A stretch of DNA of 64,000 bases from Portulaca oleracea (GCA_029582165.1 CM055870.1:62001-126000); one strand, 5' to 3'; counted from the first letter of the stretch, positions 21,062 through 32,745 are shown. The notes: generated by a model from the sequence alone, not told the origin. Numbers and translations: made by a program.

Positions 21062-22240
21062 CTTTTTTTTTAACTCGGGTAAACAAGAACTAACAAGAAC
21101 TTAGGGGACCCTTCTATCAAGGCATCTCCCCAAGTTATCTGCATGAATAATAAAAGAAAAATCTGTCGCGGGGCTACATATCCAAAGACCGGTGGAGTGT
21201 AACGAATGACCCAGGTTAGTCATCCAATCTGCCGTTGAATTTGTTTCTCGATAGATGTGGCGAATAGTAGAATCTTCCAATTGCTTGATTAAATGTTTGA
21301 TGTCTCTGACAATCATATCAATATGCCAAGGTATGTGGATTGACCCTTGGATAGCCTGGATGAGAATAAGACTATCACCATCAATCTGAATTCTTGAAAA
21401 ACCTTCCAAAATAGCTTGTTGAAGACCAAAACGGAGAGCCAAGGTTTCTTTCAACAGAATGGAGTGTGAATTAACTGGCATAGCACCGACTTTCCGAATA
21501 CGACCATGGTGATCATGAATGACGAATCCAACTGCTGAGCCTTGATGGTTCAGGGAGCCATCAAAGTTCAACTTCACCCAACCGAAGCGTGGCTGTTTCC
21601 AACCTTCACGAACAATATTTTGACGGCGTTGCCCCTGAGACCGAGAATGTTGATGCGGGTGAAGATGTTGATCCTGGTAAGAGAATCTGCTTCGTGCTCT
21701 CCATTCTGTAAAACTTCTCTTGGCTCGGATGATGATCCTTGTGGCGTTGAAGACGGAGTTGTTGAAGATGCAATCATTATGTTCCTTCCAGATGCTCCAG
21801 ATGAGGTAGAAGGCTCTTAAAGCCACGTTAGGGGGGAGGGAATTTTTGATAGTTTGTAGCAGAATGCTACCATTATTGTCTGTAGGGCAATTGACAGCAG
21901 ATGATAGCCATCTATGGGATATTGCAGTATCCCACACTTTTTTTGTGAAATGGCACTGACATAACAAATGATAGTCAGTCTCTAGTTCTTGGAGGCAAAT
22001 AGGACAAGAAGGGTCCAAGTTGATACCCCTACGCATAAGATTCCCTCTAAATGGAAGACCATTATGAAAAATCAACCAGAGAAAAATTTTAAGTTTTGGC
22101 TGGATATTAAGCTTCCAAATCCAAGCTCCTTCCCATTTAGGCCCGCAATGTAACTCATGACACAGCCATGTCGCAGACTTGGTTGAAAACTCACCATTGC
22201 CAGTTAGACCCCAGCAAAGTTCACCCTGTTCCATACAATC
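21062..22240 (-). mobile_element. 5'-truncated LINE in unit B
   Basis: A 9-base T run at 21063-21071 is the poly(A) tail on the minus strand. Upstream of it, in element sense, lies a single long coding frame for the C-terminal third of a LINE polyprotein. The element is cut off at its 5' side near 22240, where duplicated flank resumes (AATAATATTTAATATCACAT). No clear target duplication was found. Confidence 0.85.
21101..22234 (-). CDS. LINE polyprotein C-terminus: zinc-binding plus RNase H domains
   Basis: A 377-codon uninterrupted frame. Residues about 35-100 match the zinc-binding domain downstream of plant LINE reverse transcriptases (WIWKLNIQPKLKIFLW; FHNGLPFRGNLMRRGI; CPICLQELETDYHLLCQC). 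Residues about 218-345 are an RNase H-like domain with all four expected acidic positions: KLNFDGS, LLKETLALRFG, IDGDSL and NSTADWM. The reverse transcriptase and endonuclease are missing through 5' truncation, so the first ATG is only the first in-frame Met. The uninterrupted frame suggests a fairly recent insertion. It is not a host gene. Confidence 0.9.
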   Translation of the reverse strand: MEQGELCWGLTGNGEFSTKSATWLCHELHCGPKWEGAWIWKLNIQPKLKIFLWLIFHNGLPFRGNLMRRGINLDPSCPICLQELETDYHLLCQCHFTKKVWDTAISHRWLSSAVNCPTDNNGSILLQTIKNSLPPNVALRAFYLIWSIWKEHNDCIFNNSVFNATRIIIRAKRSFTEWRARSRFSYQDQHLHPHQHSRSQGQRRQNIVREGWKQPRFGWVKLNFDGSLNHQGSAVGFVIHDHHGRIRKVGAMPVNSHSILLKETLALRFGLQQAILEGFSRIQIDGDSLILIQAIQGSIHIPWHIDMIVRDIKHLIKQLEDSTIRHIYRETNSTADWMTNLGHSLHSTGLWICSPATDFSFIIHADNLGRCLDRRVP

Positions 22241-22540
22241 TTAAAATAATATTTAATATCACATGAATCACATCTGTTCCATGCCAACCAATCTAAATTT
22301 TTCATTCCACCAAAACAATATATTGAACTCCATAATCATTGACACAACACATCATTTGAAAACATATTCAATTTCAACTAAACCACTCTTCATTATGTGT
22401 CTAATAAGTCCTTAAAAGTGGACCACTATGCATATGGTCCATCCATGGACCACTCTTCAGTGTACATCTTCATTTAGAATTTGTCTTGTGGAGTTGATCG
22501 CTAATCGATCAAGATAGTGCTTAGAAAAGTTCCACTTTTA

Positions 22541-22818
22541 TCACCTCCTTCCTATATTATCTGTCACTTTGATTAATTTTCTTTTTTTTATAATATTATC
22601 ACTTGATAATTTCAATAACTCATTAATTACAATTTTATCAAATTAACCTTATTAATTACATCTTTTTTTTTTATTTTTCCTTTTTATTCACCATTTCTTT
22701 TTTTTATTCACCATTTTTACTTTTCCAAGAAGCTAAATTACTTGACGTAATATTGAAGGGTGGTTTTTTTGGTTTTTGAAATTATGTCAATGTGACAAAT
22801 AATATGGGAATGAGGGAG
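22541..22818. mobile_element. Stowaway-like MITE in unit B
   Basis: Left end TCACCTCCTTCCTATATTAT and right end reverse-complementing to CTCCCTCATTCCCATATTAT, flanked by TA. The matching point in unit A (near 16760) passes directly from AAAAGTTCC to ATATCAATGAAATAAAAACT, confirming a post-duplication insertion. Confidence 0.7.
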
Positions 22819-23205
22819 TATATATCAATGAAATAAAAACTTCATTGAGTTTCATAGATATGAGTATTCTAAAGATCTATAGTTTAGACTAGCTAGTGAA
22901 AACACCATGTCCATTTTCCTATCTTTTTAGTTCATTTTGGAGAGTTTATATTCCCTAGATCGAAATTTCAATTCAGGAACTTGTCAATAACAGAAATAAA
23001 CAAGACAGAAGAAAAATAAACATATAGCATGCATGCACATTAATTGACGTACATTAACATATACAGGACCTCAATGTTATCCCCTCTTATTCTCTACATA
23101 CATACAATGCCACTTACTTATTCAACAAATCACAAGGATAAGAGGTACGTAAATGCATGCATTTATGCATGCATACATGAAATAATAAGACACAGATTAT
23201 TCAAT

Positions 23206-23886
23206 TCAGAAATTAAAAAGCCTGGTTTTCTCGAATTGCATAGGTGCGAAATCACCATAATCGACATTCCTAAGTTTCTGGATTTGCTCCCTATCAAGAA
23301 GCATGGTTTTCTCGATGAGCTCAGGCGGGAAGTTTCCGGCAAAGAGGGCGGTGTCGATTACTTGAAGTCCAGGTTTCGCACTGCCTAAGATCGCAAATAT
23401 AAGAGCAGGAGTTGTCCCAATATTGACCTGGAAATGCAGCAAACTTTCTGGAAAGATTATAACATCACCCACTTCTAGGATTTTGTAATATGCAGTATTG
23501 TTTGTGTCAATGAACCCAGCAAGTACTCTCCCCTTGGCCACTATTTCGATCTCCGATGTCCGGTGGGTATGCAACGGTATGACGCCGCCAACTTCAAGGT
23601 CTAACCTAGCTATGGAAAGTCCGAGGCCATTCAGACCGTTGTATTGCTCGACAAATGCTGGATTTACACCGGATTTATAGACGTTGTCGGTTGATCCTGC
23701 CTCGCGAAAACCTGTGAAAACAAAGTCGTTAATGGTGACTGTAGAAGGGTCTTTACAGGAATACCCGGTTGGTCCCCTGGGATGATTGAGATCAGCTACA
23801 CAATAGTCCTCAACTAGGACTGCATTTGCATGGATTAAGAGGGACGTAAGAAATAAGAAGAAGGTGATCAACTTTGATGTATTCAT
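23206..23886 (-). CDS. Germin-like protein GLP3
   Basis: Intact 226-residue paralogue of GLP2 with the same layout: signal peptide ending near residue 22, Cys pair (DYCVAD, GYSCKDP), germin box 1 (GGVIPLHTHRTSEIEIVAKG) with His-x-His and Glu ligands, and box 2 (FPESLLHFQVNIG) with the third His. Differences from GLP2 cluster in the propeptide-proximal part (DLNHPRG for DLTLPRG), in the VYKSGVNPAF segment and in the last four or five residues. All metal-binding positions are kept. Expected to be a secreted Mn-binding cupin. It arose with GLP2 by the tandem duplication described for units A and B. Confidence 0.93.
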   Translation of the reverse strand: MNTSKLITFFLFLTSLLIHANAVLVEDYCVADLNHPRGPTGYSCKDPSTVTINDFVFTGFREAGSTDNVYKSGVNPAFVEQYNGLNGLGLSIARLDLEVGGVIPLHTHRTSEIEIVAKGRVLAGFIDTNNTAYYKILEVGDVIIFPESLLHFQVNIGTTPALIFAILGSAKPGLQVIDTALFAGNFPPELIEKTMLLDREQIQKLRNVDYGDFAPMQFEKTRLFNF

Positions 23887-23991
23887 TTTTTGAGATTTTG
23901 ATCAAATGTGTAAGGGGAATTGTGTATTTTCGAGCTCGATTTTTGGTGGATTATGGTGGTGTTGTATCTCTTGGGAGGATCATTGGAACTG

Positions 23992-24001
23992 CTATTTATA
24001 G
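23992..24001 (-). promoter_or_regulatory. TATA box of GLP3
   Basis: CTATAAATAG on the minus strand, about 105 bp upstream of the GLP3 start codon, in the same context as in GLP2. Confidence 0.7.
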
Positions 24002-25855
24002 AACACATGAGTTTTAGGGTGGCATGGAATTTGTTGGTGAGTTTGCTACGATGACTAGTAAGACATACTAGTTAGGAATTAGAATACCTTCTTAATATTA
24101 ACATACCCATATTAATGATTGATTGATTGATGATGACTTTGATTAATGTAATCTCAAATAAATTACCATAAAATTATATGTGTGATGATAAATTTATGAT
24201 TAGATTGTGTCACTCTAGAATTGTGTTTCTGGCCTGTTTTCTCTTTTTTTACTTTTCTAATGGGATAGGAGACTTGAATTAAACGAAATGATATGTGTTT
24301 TGATACAATACGCTAAATTTTGTGTATTTTCATAGTGTGAAAAGTATATTATTACCCAATAAATTAATAAATGGCAGCCCTCTATCCTATAATAATAGTT
24401 CCGTTTAGTCAATAATTCCATCTTGATTTCACATTTTTGTAATTTTCAATAATATTGTCTCTAGTATTACATATATTTATCAACTATAAGAGCAAAACAC
24501 TTATTAACTAGATCAACAAAGATAAATGATATCCTAGTTTTATCAATTATAGAATGCACGTTTTATATATATAGTTCTATATTTATGAAAAATTATAAAT
24601 AAATAATTATGCTTATGTAGCTTATAAGTGGTAATAACCTCAAACTAATGAAACATACAATTATAATAATTTAAATTTAAATATGCTAAGTATAATAATT
24701 TTAGAGTGATTTAGGACGTATATACCTTAGGTGAAACATAAATTTATAAATAATTTTAGAGTTATTATTCATATTGATTCAAGACGCTTATCATTTTCGT
24801 TAAAAGTTTTTAAGGAAGGTATGTGATGAGAATGCATTATTTTATGTTGGGTTTTGATTTTGTTGGGTTTTGTAAGTGATCTATGGCACTTTATGGTTTT
24901 TGATTGAATAATTTTGGGGTCCAATGACCTTTACTGATCCCAAAAAAAAATGTTGGGTTTTGACTAAATCGGTGATTAATCAGGCTTTTAATTTTTAACA
25001 CATCTTTTGGTCGGGGGTATTTATTTTCTGGACCCCCATATTTCAAAGTTTATATTTTGGACCCATATTGGTATGCTCTCGTTCTCTCATCTTGCAATCT
25101 TGAAACACAAAGGGAGTGAAAACTGACTTTGATAAGTATCATGCCATACATATAAATTGTATAAAACATATTGGATTGACTTAATTGGGATGTTATTTGT
25201 ATTCAATGGTATGGTATAGCTATCAAAGGTTAACCCCTTTGTGATTGATAATTACTGATAAATTTCAAAAAAAAAAATTGTGTTAAAAACCATGACAAAT
25301 ATTAGTTTTACAAAAAGAAAGAACCTTAATTATGTAGGCAAGAAACCCTAGCTAGGGTACAATTTGCTGCTTTTTCAAAGAAGAGAATTTCAATAGATAA
25401 TAGAGCGTTCAGTAATTCTTGAAGGGTTGGCAACTTGGCATAATTGCATACGTAATTATATAGGCAGATGCTAAATTACGCAAGTACTGTTGAAATTGAA
25501 TTGGTGCATATCTGGGGTGTTTATGCAAATTTTCCCCAACTATATCTAAGAATAAGACAAATTAAAGTTGCATCCATTTCAATTTGTTAAATTGGATACA
25601 AATTCATCTAAATTTGTAGAAAACATATTTGGGTAAGAAAAATTTCAATTACAACTCGAATTAGTAATATTTTCTTGATATTGAATCTTTGAAAATATCT
25701 ATCACGTGCATATTTCGGTGGGGTGTTTCTATTTCTTTTCTGATGATGTGTCTTCGCATTAGAGTGTTAAGATTATTAATCAGATTCTATTTGTGTAAAA
25801 TTTGCTCATTCCTTCACAAAAAGAGGGAAATTATGTATGTTAATTTTAGTAAACC

Positions 25856-27831
25856 ATCTAATTAATGTACATTGTGCCGCTTTCAAAAAAGAGAATTTCA
25901 ATATATATTTAGAGATTTCATTTATCATGAAGAGTCTTCATCATTTCATACGTAATTACCTGGGTGTGGATCAGTGGATCTTGAATTGTATATGCAAACA
26001 TCGTTGAAATTTAGGATTGATGTATCATAAGAAAATACAGTACGATACATGAGACGATTGCTAGTTATCAAGTTTAGTTATTATTGATAATTACGTATGT
26101 TAATTTTATTAAAATTGAATTGTTTACTTCTCATACATATTGATGATATATTAGAAAATCTTGATTAAATTATATTGATGATATATTAGACGATTACTAC
26201 TAATTTGAATGGTGAGAAGGAGAGAGAGAGGAGATAGATAGATGGTGAGGGTGATGTGGCAAAGTCAACATTGATGACATGGCAAAGTCAATAGACCTAG
26301 CCGCTGCCACGTCATCCCACCACCGAGTTAAATTCAACTTAACTCGATGCGTACTGTTCAAAGCAACATATGGTCAAAGTTCGTATTATTTATCATCAAA
26401 TCAAAAGTTTATATTATTTAGTTTTATATGGCCAAAAGTTCATATTATTAGAATCCAATTTCCCTAATCTTTATAACGTATATGTATGATTTTATTTTCT
26501 ATTTTTTTGATATTGAAAATTATGATGGTATGAATTTATTGATAGATTTGGGGTTTGGTTTTGAAAAAACTAAACATCTCAAATTCTTTGTTTTAGGTTT
26601 GAATCTTCTTTTGAAAATTTTGTTTTAATATATAGATAATAGATAATAGCCAAGAAGGGTTCTTTTTGGTCACGTAATATTGTATTTTTTTGGTCCCGTT
26701 GGTGAGTGATGGGTTCCATCGGAGAAGAGACCGGAACCTGCAGATCATCAGCCCTAAAACTTTGCATATCTTTGAATATAAACCAAACATTGTAATGTAT
26801 TTTTTCTCAGAAAAAGTTTTCCCATTAAACATTATCCGAAGAAATATTTTCATAAAAAAGAACCAAACGCACCATAAGAGTGTGTTTGATAAACACAACC
26901 TATTCACTTGGCCGATTGGGCACAATAGGCTTATTTTCAATAGGCTAACACGAGTAGCCTATTGAGTTGATTATTTGTAGAAATTATCATTTAGCCCAAA
27001 ATTTATCGAAAATTATATAAATCTCATCATAAAAGTAACTGGTACGTATTATTATAAAACTGATAATACATGGTATAAACGAAATTTGAACATTACTTTT
27101 TGCAAAATAGCTTACTATACACAACGTTTTCAAATAGTCAATCCAAACAATTAATACAAACAAACAATGCAAACAACTAATAGTAATTAAACTGTCAATG
27201 CAAACCGCCAATAGCCCACAGCTAAACGTTTTAAACTAAGATAAATGTAATTCAACCCTCACAATTGGATAAGGTAAAAATTATCTTATGAGTATACCTA
27301 ACCCTAATTGTATTCAATATAACATACACGACAGAAAATACACAAAGAAATTGGTGACAAGGCCTCCATAATTTAGAGCTCCAGCATGGAAGTGACTGAT
27401 TACATTTTTCATTATCAAGACTACGCAACAATTGTATACTTTTCTCCCACATCGCGTACGAATGTGTCCATCGTATGTAATGTACACAAGTAAGTTGTCA
27501 CTGATTGTCAACATTCAAGTTAAAGCAAAGGGTGCATGGAGCTCTCAAGGTAAATTTAGTTACTGATGCAGATATACTTTGAGGACAAATGCAGGAAAGC
27601 GGCCTTTGATAACATTGTATCATGGTTTCAACAGTGGTTCCTGAATCTTCTTGGTCTTTTTAGCTTACTCAGTAGGCCTGGAGGAGTTAAATAGAATGAT
27701 AGAACATGCATAAGGGTAAATTGAGAAAGCAAGGTAACTCTAAGACATGATTCCCAACAAACTCTTTCTTGAGAGGTTACAAAAACATCTACAAGCTTTC
27801 CTTACGCATAACGTACATGCTGCTTCAGTGT
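25856..27831. other. Intergenic DNA between GLP3 and the F-box gene
   Basis: AT-rich. Sequence at 26330-26475 (TTCAACTTAACTCGATGCG, then TATGGCCAAAAGTTCATATT) resembles 12410-12545 next to GLP1, an older shared repeat. Around 26880-27235 there are MITE-like words (AATAGGCTTATTTTCAATAG, CAATAGCCCACAGC) but no defined ends. No gene was recognised. Confidence 0.4.
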
Positions 27832-29475
27832 TTAGTCTATATCTGCAACTAGCTTTGGGTGAAGTTTCAAGACAACCTCTGCATTGGGTGAAGCTCGGCG
27901 ATACTGCAACAACTCTGTACTTATATTCAGAATTTTCAAAGTTTCTTCTGCTTGTGTTTGGTCATCCACGGCATACACATATTTTGAATCCACAATAGTC
28001 ATGACCTCAAGAATTGGAGAGGATGATAGAATGAACTTTATAAGTTGTAACATAACCCTTGAACTACGCAACCAATAGGAAAATTTCGCACATTTCAAAT
28101 GCCTAAGACAGCAATTATCCACGAATATCATGTTGTCTAAGAGAGGTTCAGCTGCATCCTTAACCTACATATGGTAAGACAATCACATGAATATCGTCAT
28201 TAGAAGAAGAAAAAAACAACAGGAAGCAGATTTATAGAACAGTTTAGTTCAAAACAGGGTAAAATATCACATACAATCAGCATCAATTTCAAATTTCAAC
28301 AAATTTGGGGCTGCCTTGAACAAGCAGAGAAGGAAAGGAATGGCCCATTGACAATGGACTGGTATTGAACATAGCTTAACATGCTTCAAGTGTCTATACT
28401 CATTGGGGAACATAAACTTTGTAGAATGGCCAAATTTCCCAAGCCAATTTGTCTGCAAAATATGACAAGAAAAGACCAAAAAATTAGTAACAAAGGCTTG
28501 CAGGGAAGGGGCTTAAACTTGTCCATAGAATCCATAGAATTAGGTTATCAGCATGATCATTTCACATTTCACTCACCAACCAAAACTTCTGATGAAGACA
28601 GAGCTCTTCAATGCACGGTAAGCAAGTGAAGAACTCTATCATCGAGTTCGCCTTTTGGTCCCAGGAAACTTCAAGGGTTAAGTCCTTGATATGCTTGGTT
28701 TCTTCCAAGTGGATGCTAGTGAGGCAGCCCCTAAGATTCAACTGTCGAAGTTTTGGAGCATGGATAGTTAGACATCTTTCCTCTTGAAATGGATGTAAAC
28801 TTAAGATCCCTACACTGAAGACCTCAAGACGCGGGCATTTGGAAACTAAAACTTCTAATTTGTCTGTGTCACTTTGAGTAGCAAATACTATTTTTATCTT
28901 AAGGCATACAAGGGAAGGAAAACCGCTAAACGTAGTTGGAAGCAACATAAGGCTGCAGCATATGAGTACCAAGCGAGTCAAGCCACAAAAACCCACACTA
29001 GTAAAGAAACATGAAGGCAATTTTCTATTGACACCCACAGTACTTTCCTGATGTAAAAGGAGATCCTCCAAATGTTTACCAGAAAGAAACTGTATCCAGC
29101 GACTAATATCAGCATCGATTGGGAAATACCCAAGAAAGAAAAGATCAAACTTGTGAACAGGACCAACATGGCGAAGAAGAATATCGTCCAATAAAGCTGA
29201 ATAAATTTTCCCTCCAGCAACACTTCGTGAATTCCCATATTTCTTCAATTTGGGGACATCACAGCAGATAAAATCCCGGAGCATGAGTTGAGGGTGATTA
29301 GCCCATGTGTACCTCCAATTTTTCGATAATATGCTCGTTTTTGCAACATCTTTGAAACGCAAAATCTGAGAATATTGTCAATAACATCTGGAGGGAGGTG
29401 GCTGATCCTATCAGTATCAACCTTTGCCCTGCGATTCTGTATGTTGCTCCTGGGAGTTCGTTCAAGGGCAGCCAT
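27832..29475 (-). CDS. F-box/LRR/FBD protein gene, three exons, one homopolymer frameshift
   Basis: Likely substrate receptor of an SCF ubiquitin ligase. Exon 1 (29475-28577) starts MAALERTPRSN and carries the F-box (DRISHLPPDVIDNILRF, then FKDVAKTSILSKNWRYTW) and LRR segments (LTRLVLICCSLMLLP, FSGFPSLVCLKIKI, CPRLEVFSVG, APKLRQLNLRGC). It ends QKFWL at a GTGAGT donor. Exon 2 (28452-28275) begins TNWLGKFGHS; exon 3 (28151-27832) holds the FBD (IKFILSSSPILEVMTIVDSK, then ELLQYRRASPNAEVVLKL). The frame breaks once, inside the F-box, at a T run in the coding strand (29361-29364). With one more T all exon phases fit exactly and the protein is 465 residues. The single defect is as likely a consensus error as a mutation. 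Confidence 0.82.
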
Positions 29476-29515
29476 TCTGGTCCAATCCAAAGACTAGCGG
29501 GTATGATATGTATGT

Positions 29516-29576
29516 AAACCCTAAATCCCAAAAAGTGAACCAAAACCCTAAATCCCAAAAAGTGAACCAAAACCCT
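29516..29576 (-). repeat. 25-bp tandem repeat in the F-box 5' leader
   Basis: Two full copies and part of a third of AACCCTAAATCCCAAAAAGT plus GAACCAA lie just upstream of the F-box start codon. They probably lie within the leader or core promoter of the gene. Confidence 0.6.
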
Positions 29577-29739
29577 AAAATGGAAGCGATGAATGTCAAA
29601 CAAAAACCCTAAATTTGAAACTTGAAGCTACTAATTAGAGGGAAGAGAGAGAATAGCAAACGATAGCGAAATCGAATTGCAAGCTTCAGAAACTCACAGC
29701 GTTGTTACCGGGAATTAAGATAATGACCATGGCGGTTGC

Positions 29740-30290
29740 TTTTTTTTTTTTTTTTTTTTGAACCAAAACGGGGAAAGCATTAGATTGATAATTTATCCAT
29801 CAGTACATAGGGCGAGATTTGGGCAGGACAAGTCCCTAACCAAACCTGTTCATCTCCCACCGGATCGACCCGAGCAAGGTGATGGGCAGGGAGATTGCCT
29901 TCCCGTTTGACATGGGACCAAGAACACCTATTTAAACCCGAAACCAAACAAAGAATATCTTCTACTACAATATCTAGTTCACGAGGAAAAAAGGTTTTAA
30001 CCAAACGGTTAATTAAAACCGATACCGATTCAAAAATGACTCGGTTGTAGTGGAACACGGACGCCAATTGCACCGCGAAGAGACACGCTGGGCCTCTGCT
30101 ACTTTCGGCAACCAAGAAGCCTGCATTTTCGGATCGCAAAGCAGAGATCGCCTCGACATTTCTCGCAACGACTTCAACGAATCCATTCCCTTTCTACTGA
30201 AGCGTCGAAGTTGAACTTCACTGTATTCTCCTCTGGGGGTCTCCAGCGGACAGTTAGAGTCTCGAAAGGGATGTGCTGCTGTCTTTTTTC
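29740..30290 (-). mobile_element. LINE 3' fragment with RNase H remnant
   Basis: A run of 20 T (29740-29759) gives the poly(A) tail. Upstream in element sense is a frame (30139-29780) ending an RNase H-like domain: SWSHVKREGNLPAHHLAR matches the conserved HV.R..N..AH.LA block. Further upstream, another frame shows VKFNFDAS, the first catalytic Asp motif, near 30200-30225. The middle part is frameshifted and shortened. It is inserted 5' of the F-box gene. The distal boundary is approximate. Confidence 0.75.
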
Positions 30291-30299
30291 CATTTTCAG

Positions 30300-31176
30300 C
30301 AATTTGTGACTACTTGGTTAAGGCCCAAGGGTCTGTTTGGTTAGCAGAGGGGAAGGGGAGGGAGAGGTAGTAATAATAACATTTTATGAAGAGTATTATT
30401 GGCAATCTACAACATTTTTACCTCAATTTTCATAGCGCCTTCGCCTTTTAGATTTAGTTAATTTGACGGAGGAAACGGGACAGAGGTAGTTTATAATATT
30501 TTATTTATTGATAATTGCAATATTATAGTGAGGAATTTATAATCAAAGTTTTTAAATTTGGGTGTACAATTTTCAAAGATGACAATTAATATAAAACCGA
30601 GAGTAATATGATTACACTACCTCCGTTCCAAAATATTTGTCTTTTACCTAATTTTTTTTGTCCCAAAATATTTATTCCATTTAGGTTTCCAACAACTGTA
30701 ATTCATTTTTTATACCTAATTGATAAATTTATTTATCACTTTTTACAGTTTCAACAACTATTATTTTAAATTTAAGTAATTAAGGGTAATTTGGGTAAAT
30801 TACAAAACTTTCACCTCAATTTTCAATATGAATTGGTCTTCTCAAATAAATATATGATATGATAGTCAAATTAAAGTTTTAGAAAAAAAAATCCTCGAGA
30901 TATTTTTATCTTTTGTTTTTCAAAAATTATAAAAATCAAAAGTGAAAAAAATCAAGGAAAATTGTTGCATCACTCGAATATATAACTTTTTAAATACATA
31001 TTATATTCGTGTGTTCGTATATTATACTTATCTATTTTTTTCATTGGTAAGTAAATTATACGGTAAGTTACATCACTTAAATATATAAATTTTTTAAATA
31101 TATATTTTATAATTTTTAATAAAGTATTGTGGACAAAGTAAGCCATATTTGTTAAATCACTTACTCTTATTAAGTA
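30300..31176. other. AT-rich intergenic DNA with MITE remnants
   Basis: Contains isolated MITE-like ends, for example GGGTCTGTTTGGTTAGCAGA near 30328 and ACTACCTCCGTTCCAAAATA near 30618, without convincing partners. No gene was recognised. Confidence 0.35.
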
Positions 31177-31440
31177 CTCCCTCCGTACCTTAATGAGTGT
31201 CAATTTTTTTAACTACCTTGTCCCTTTTTATTTGTCAATTTTACATTTCCAATAATTAAAATGTCCATACTACCCTTAATTAATGAATGAGATTTTTATC
31301 ACCTTTTAAACTTCTACTTTATTTCTCTTTCTCTTAATGAGGGGTATACTTGTCCGTATATAATTTTTTTGCTCCATTTCCAAAACACATCGGTTTTGTA
31401 AAGTTAATTTTATTGACATTCAAAAAGGGGCGGAGGACGT
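31177..31440. mobile_element. Stowaway-like MITE
   Basis: Left end CTCCCTCCGTACCTTAATGA after a TA; the right end reverse-complements to a CGTCCTCCGCCCC sequence. About 264 bp, noncoding. The right boundary is less certain than the left. Confidence 0.6.
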
Positions 31441-31893
31441 ATATGAATTTTCAAATACATATTACACAAGATATGTAAGGTAATGTACGGATCAAGAAAA
31501 CTAAGCTTGATAGCTTCTTATAAAGACTCAACGGCTTGGGATAAACTCTCAAAATGAGCTATCCATTCAAAAAAAAAAAAAAAAAACTTGAAAAGTTCAC
31601 AAATCACGAATGAGATGCTTTTCTCAGAAACATACTTAATCCTCATGAGAGATCATTAGTTAGACACTTAGACTTCAAAGAGTGACATATTAATAAGCAT
31701 ACATCAAGATTCAAGATACATTCTCATTACCTATCAGCTAAAAGAAGGTAATTTTAGGAAAATGACTCCCACAAACACTTGATTGACAAGCTACAAAATG
31801 GATAATATTGCAATCCAAACAATGATATGATATCCCTAACTCCTAGAATACATCAAGATAGATTCTTTCTTTCATCACATATACCCTACCTAC

Positions 31894-32180
31894 CTACCTA
31901 CTTCTGTTGTGGTGTAACTTCAGGACAATTTGTGCCATGGGTGACGCTCGAAGATACTGCAACAGCTCCCGGGTTATGTTTAGAATCTTCAAAGTTTCCT
32001 CATGTTGTGCTTCTGCATTATCAGACATCAATTTTGTGTCCTCGATGGTCATGCTCGTGAGAATTGGAGAAGATGACAATATGAACTTTATTAGTCGCAA
32101 CATAATCCTTGAGTTACTCAAGCTAAAACAGATTCTTACATATTTCAAGTGGATAAGACGGCATTCACCCTCAAAACCCT
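31894..32180 (-). pseudogene. Orphan FBD exon
   Basis: Reads LIHLKYVRICFSLSNS, then LRLIKFILSSSPILTSMTIE and ELLQYLRASPMAQIVLKLHH, a complete FBD domain closely like exon 3 of the gene at 27832-29475. Upstream in the same sense the frame runs into unrelated sequence (CCCACATTGGTAGTGGAAGA), and no F-box or LRR exons follow before the inverted-repeat complex starting at 32425. It is probably a 5'-deleted paralogue. Confidence 0.8.
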
Positions 32181-32424
32181 TATAGACTAGTGAAAAGTCT
32201 CTTCCACTACCAATGTGGGACTTTTCACTTTCCACTCTCCTACTTATCAAATAGCAAAACTATCAACATTTGTAATATGGAGTGTACTTGTCAATGCGTC
32301 TTCTTGGCGCAGTCAGGTGTAGTGTATGTGGAACGAATGAAAGGAAGGGGCGAATCCTGAGAACTAGCAGCAGTGGCCAGTGGGGGGAAATTGTTTGGGT
32401 TTTCCTTTGGGTATTATTAATACA

Positions 32425-32745
32425 AAATGATAAATATTTTGGACAAGACACATATTAAAATATCTTGTCATTGTATAAAACTTATGAATTTTTTAGGGTT
32501 TTTGGCCTCCAATAATACGTACTGAGGGGCTTGTGACTGAAAATAATCCATAGTGACTTTTAGGCCACTGGAAGTCTGTACTTTTTCAATATTTTCTCGT
32601 AGCAGTCCAGATTAGGTTTCCGGTGCCAGAAATCTGACGTGGCCACCGGAGCACGTGACCCTTAAATGAAAAACATGCCAACTCAGATTTATGTATTTGT
32701 TTATGATTTTTTTAAAGGCCAATTCCATTGTTTCATTGTCAAGTC
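32425..32745. repeat. Left arm of a large inverted repeat
   Basis: Two consecutive blocks recur inverted to the right. Block 32425-32491 (AAATGATAAA, then CAAGACACATATT) matches 44251-44321. Block 32519-32745 (starting TACTGAGGGGCTTGTGACTG) matches 42319-42538. By eye the second pair agrees at roughly four bases in five over more than 200 bp. Confidence 0.8.

Larger units (their letters stand above)
20874..25855. repeat. Tandem duplication unit B (carries GLP3)
   Basis: Counterpart of unit A (16146-20110). Unit B alone contains the LINE at 21062-22240 and the Stowaway-like MITE at 22541-22818; both sit at points where unit A runs through continuously. The central part between about 24480 and 25490 differs from unit A, so each unit has also gained or lost non-homologous DNA. 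Confidence 0.8.

Noticed and set aside
21542..21820. 92-codon plus-strand frame
   Set aside because: Antisense shadow of the LINE polyprotein frame at 21101-22234.
29298..29603. 101-codon minus-strand frame overlapping the F-box start
   Set aside because: Built on the 25-bp leader repeat in a different frame from the F-box protein.
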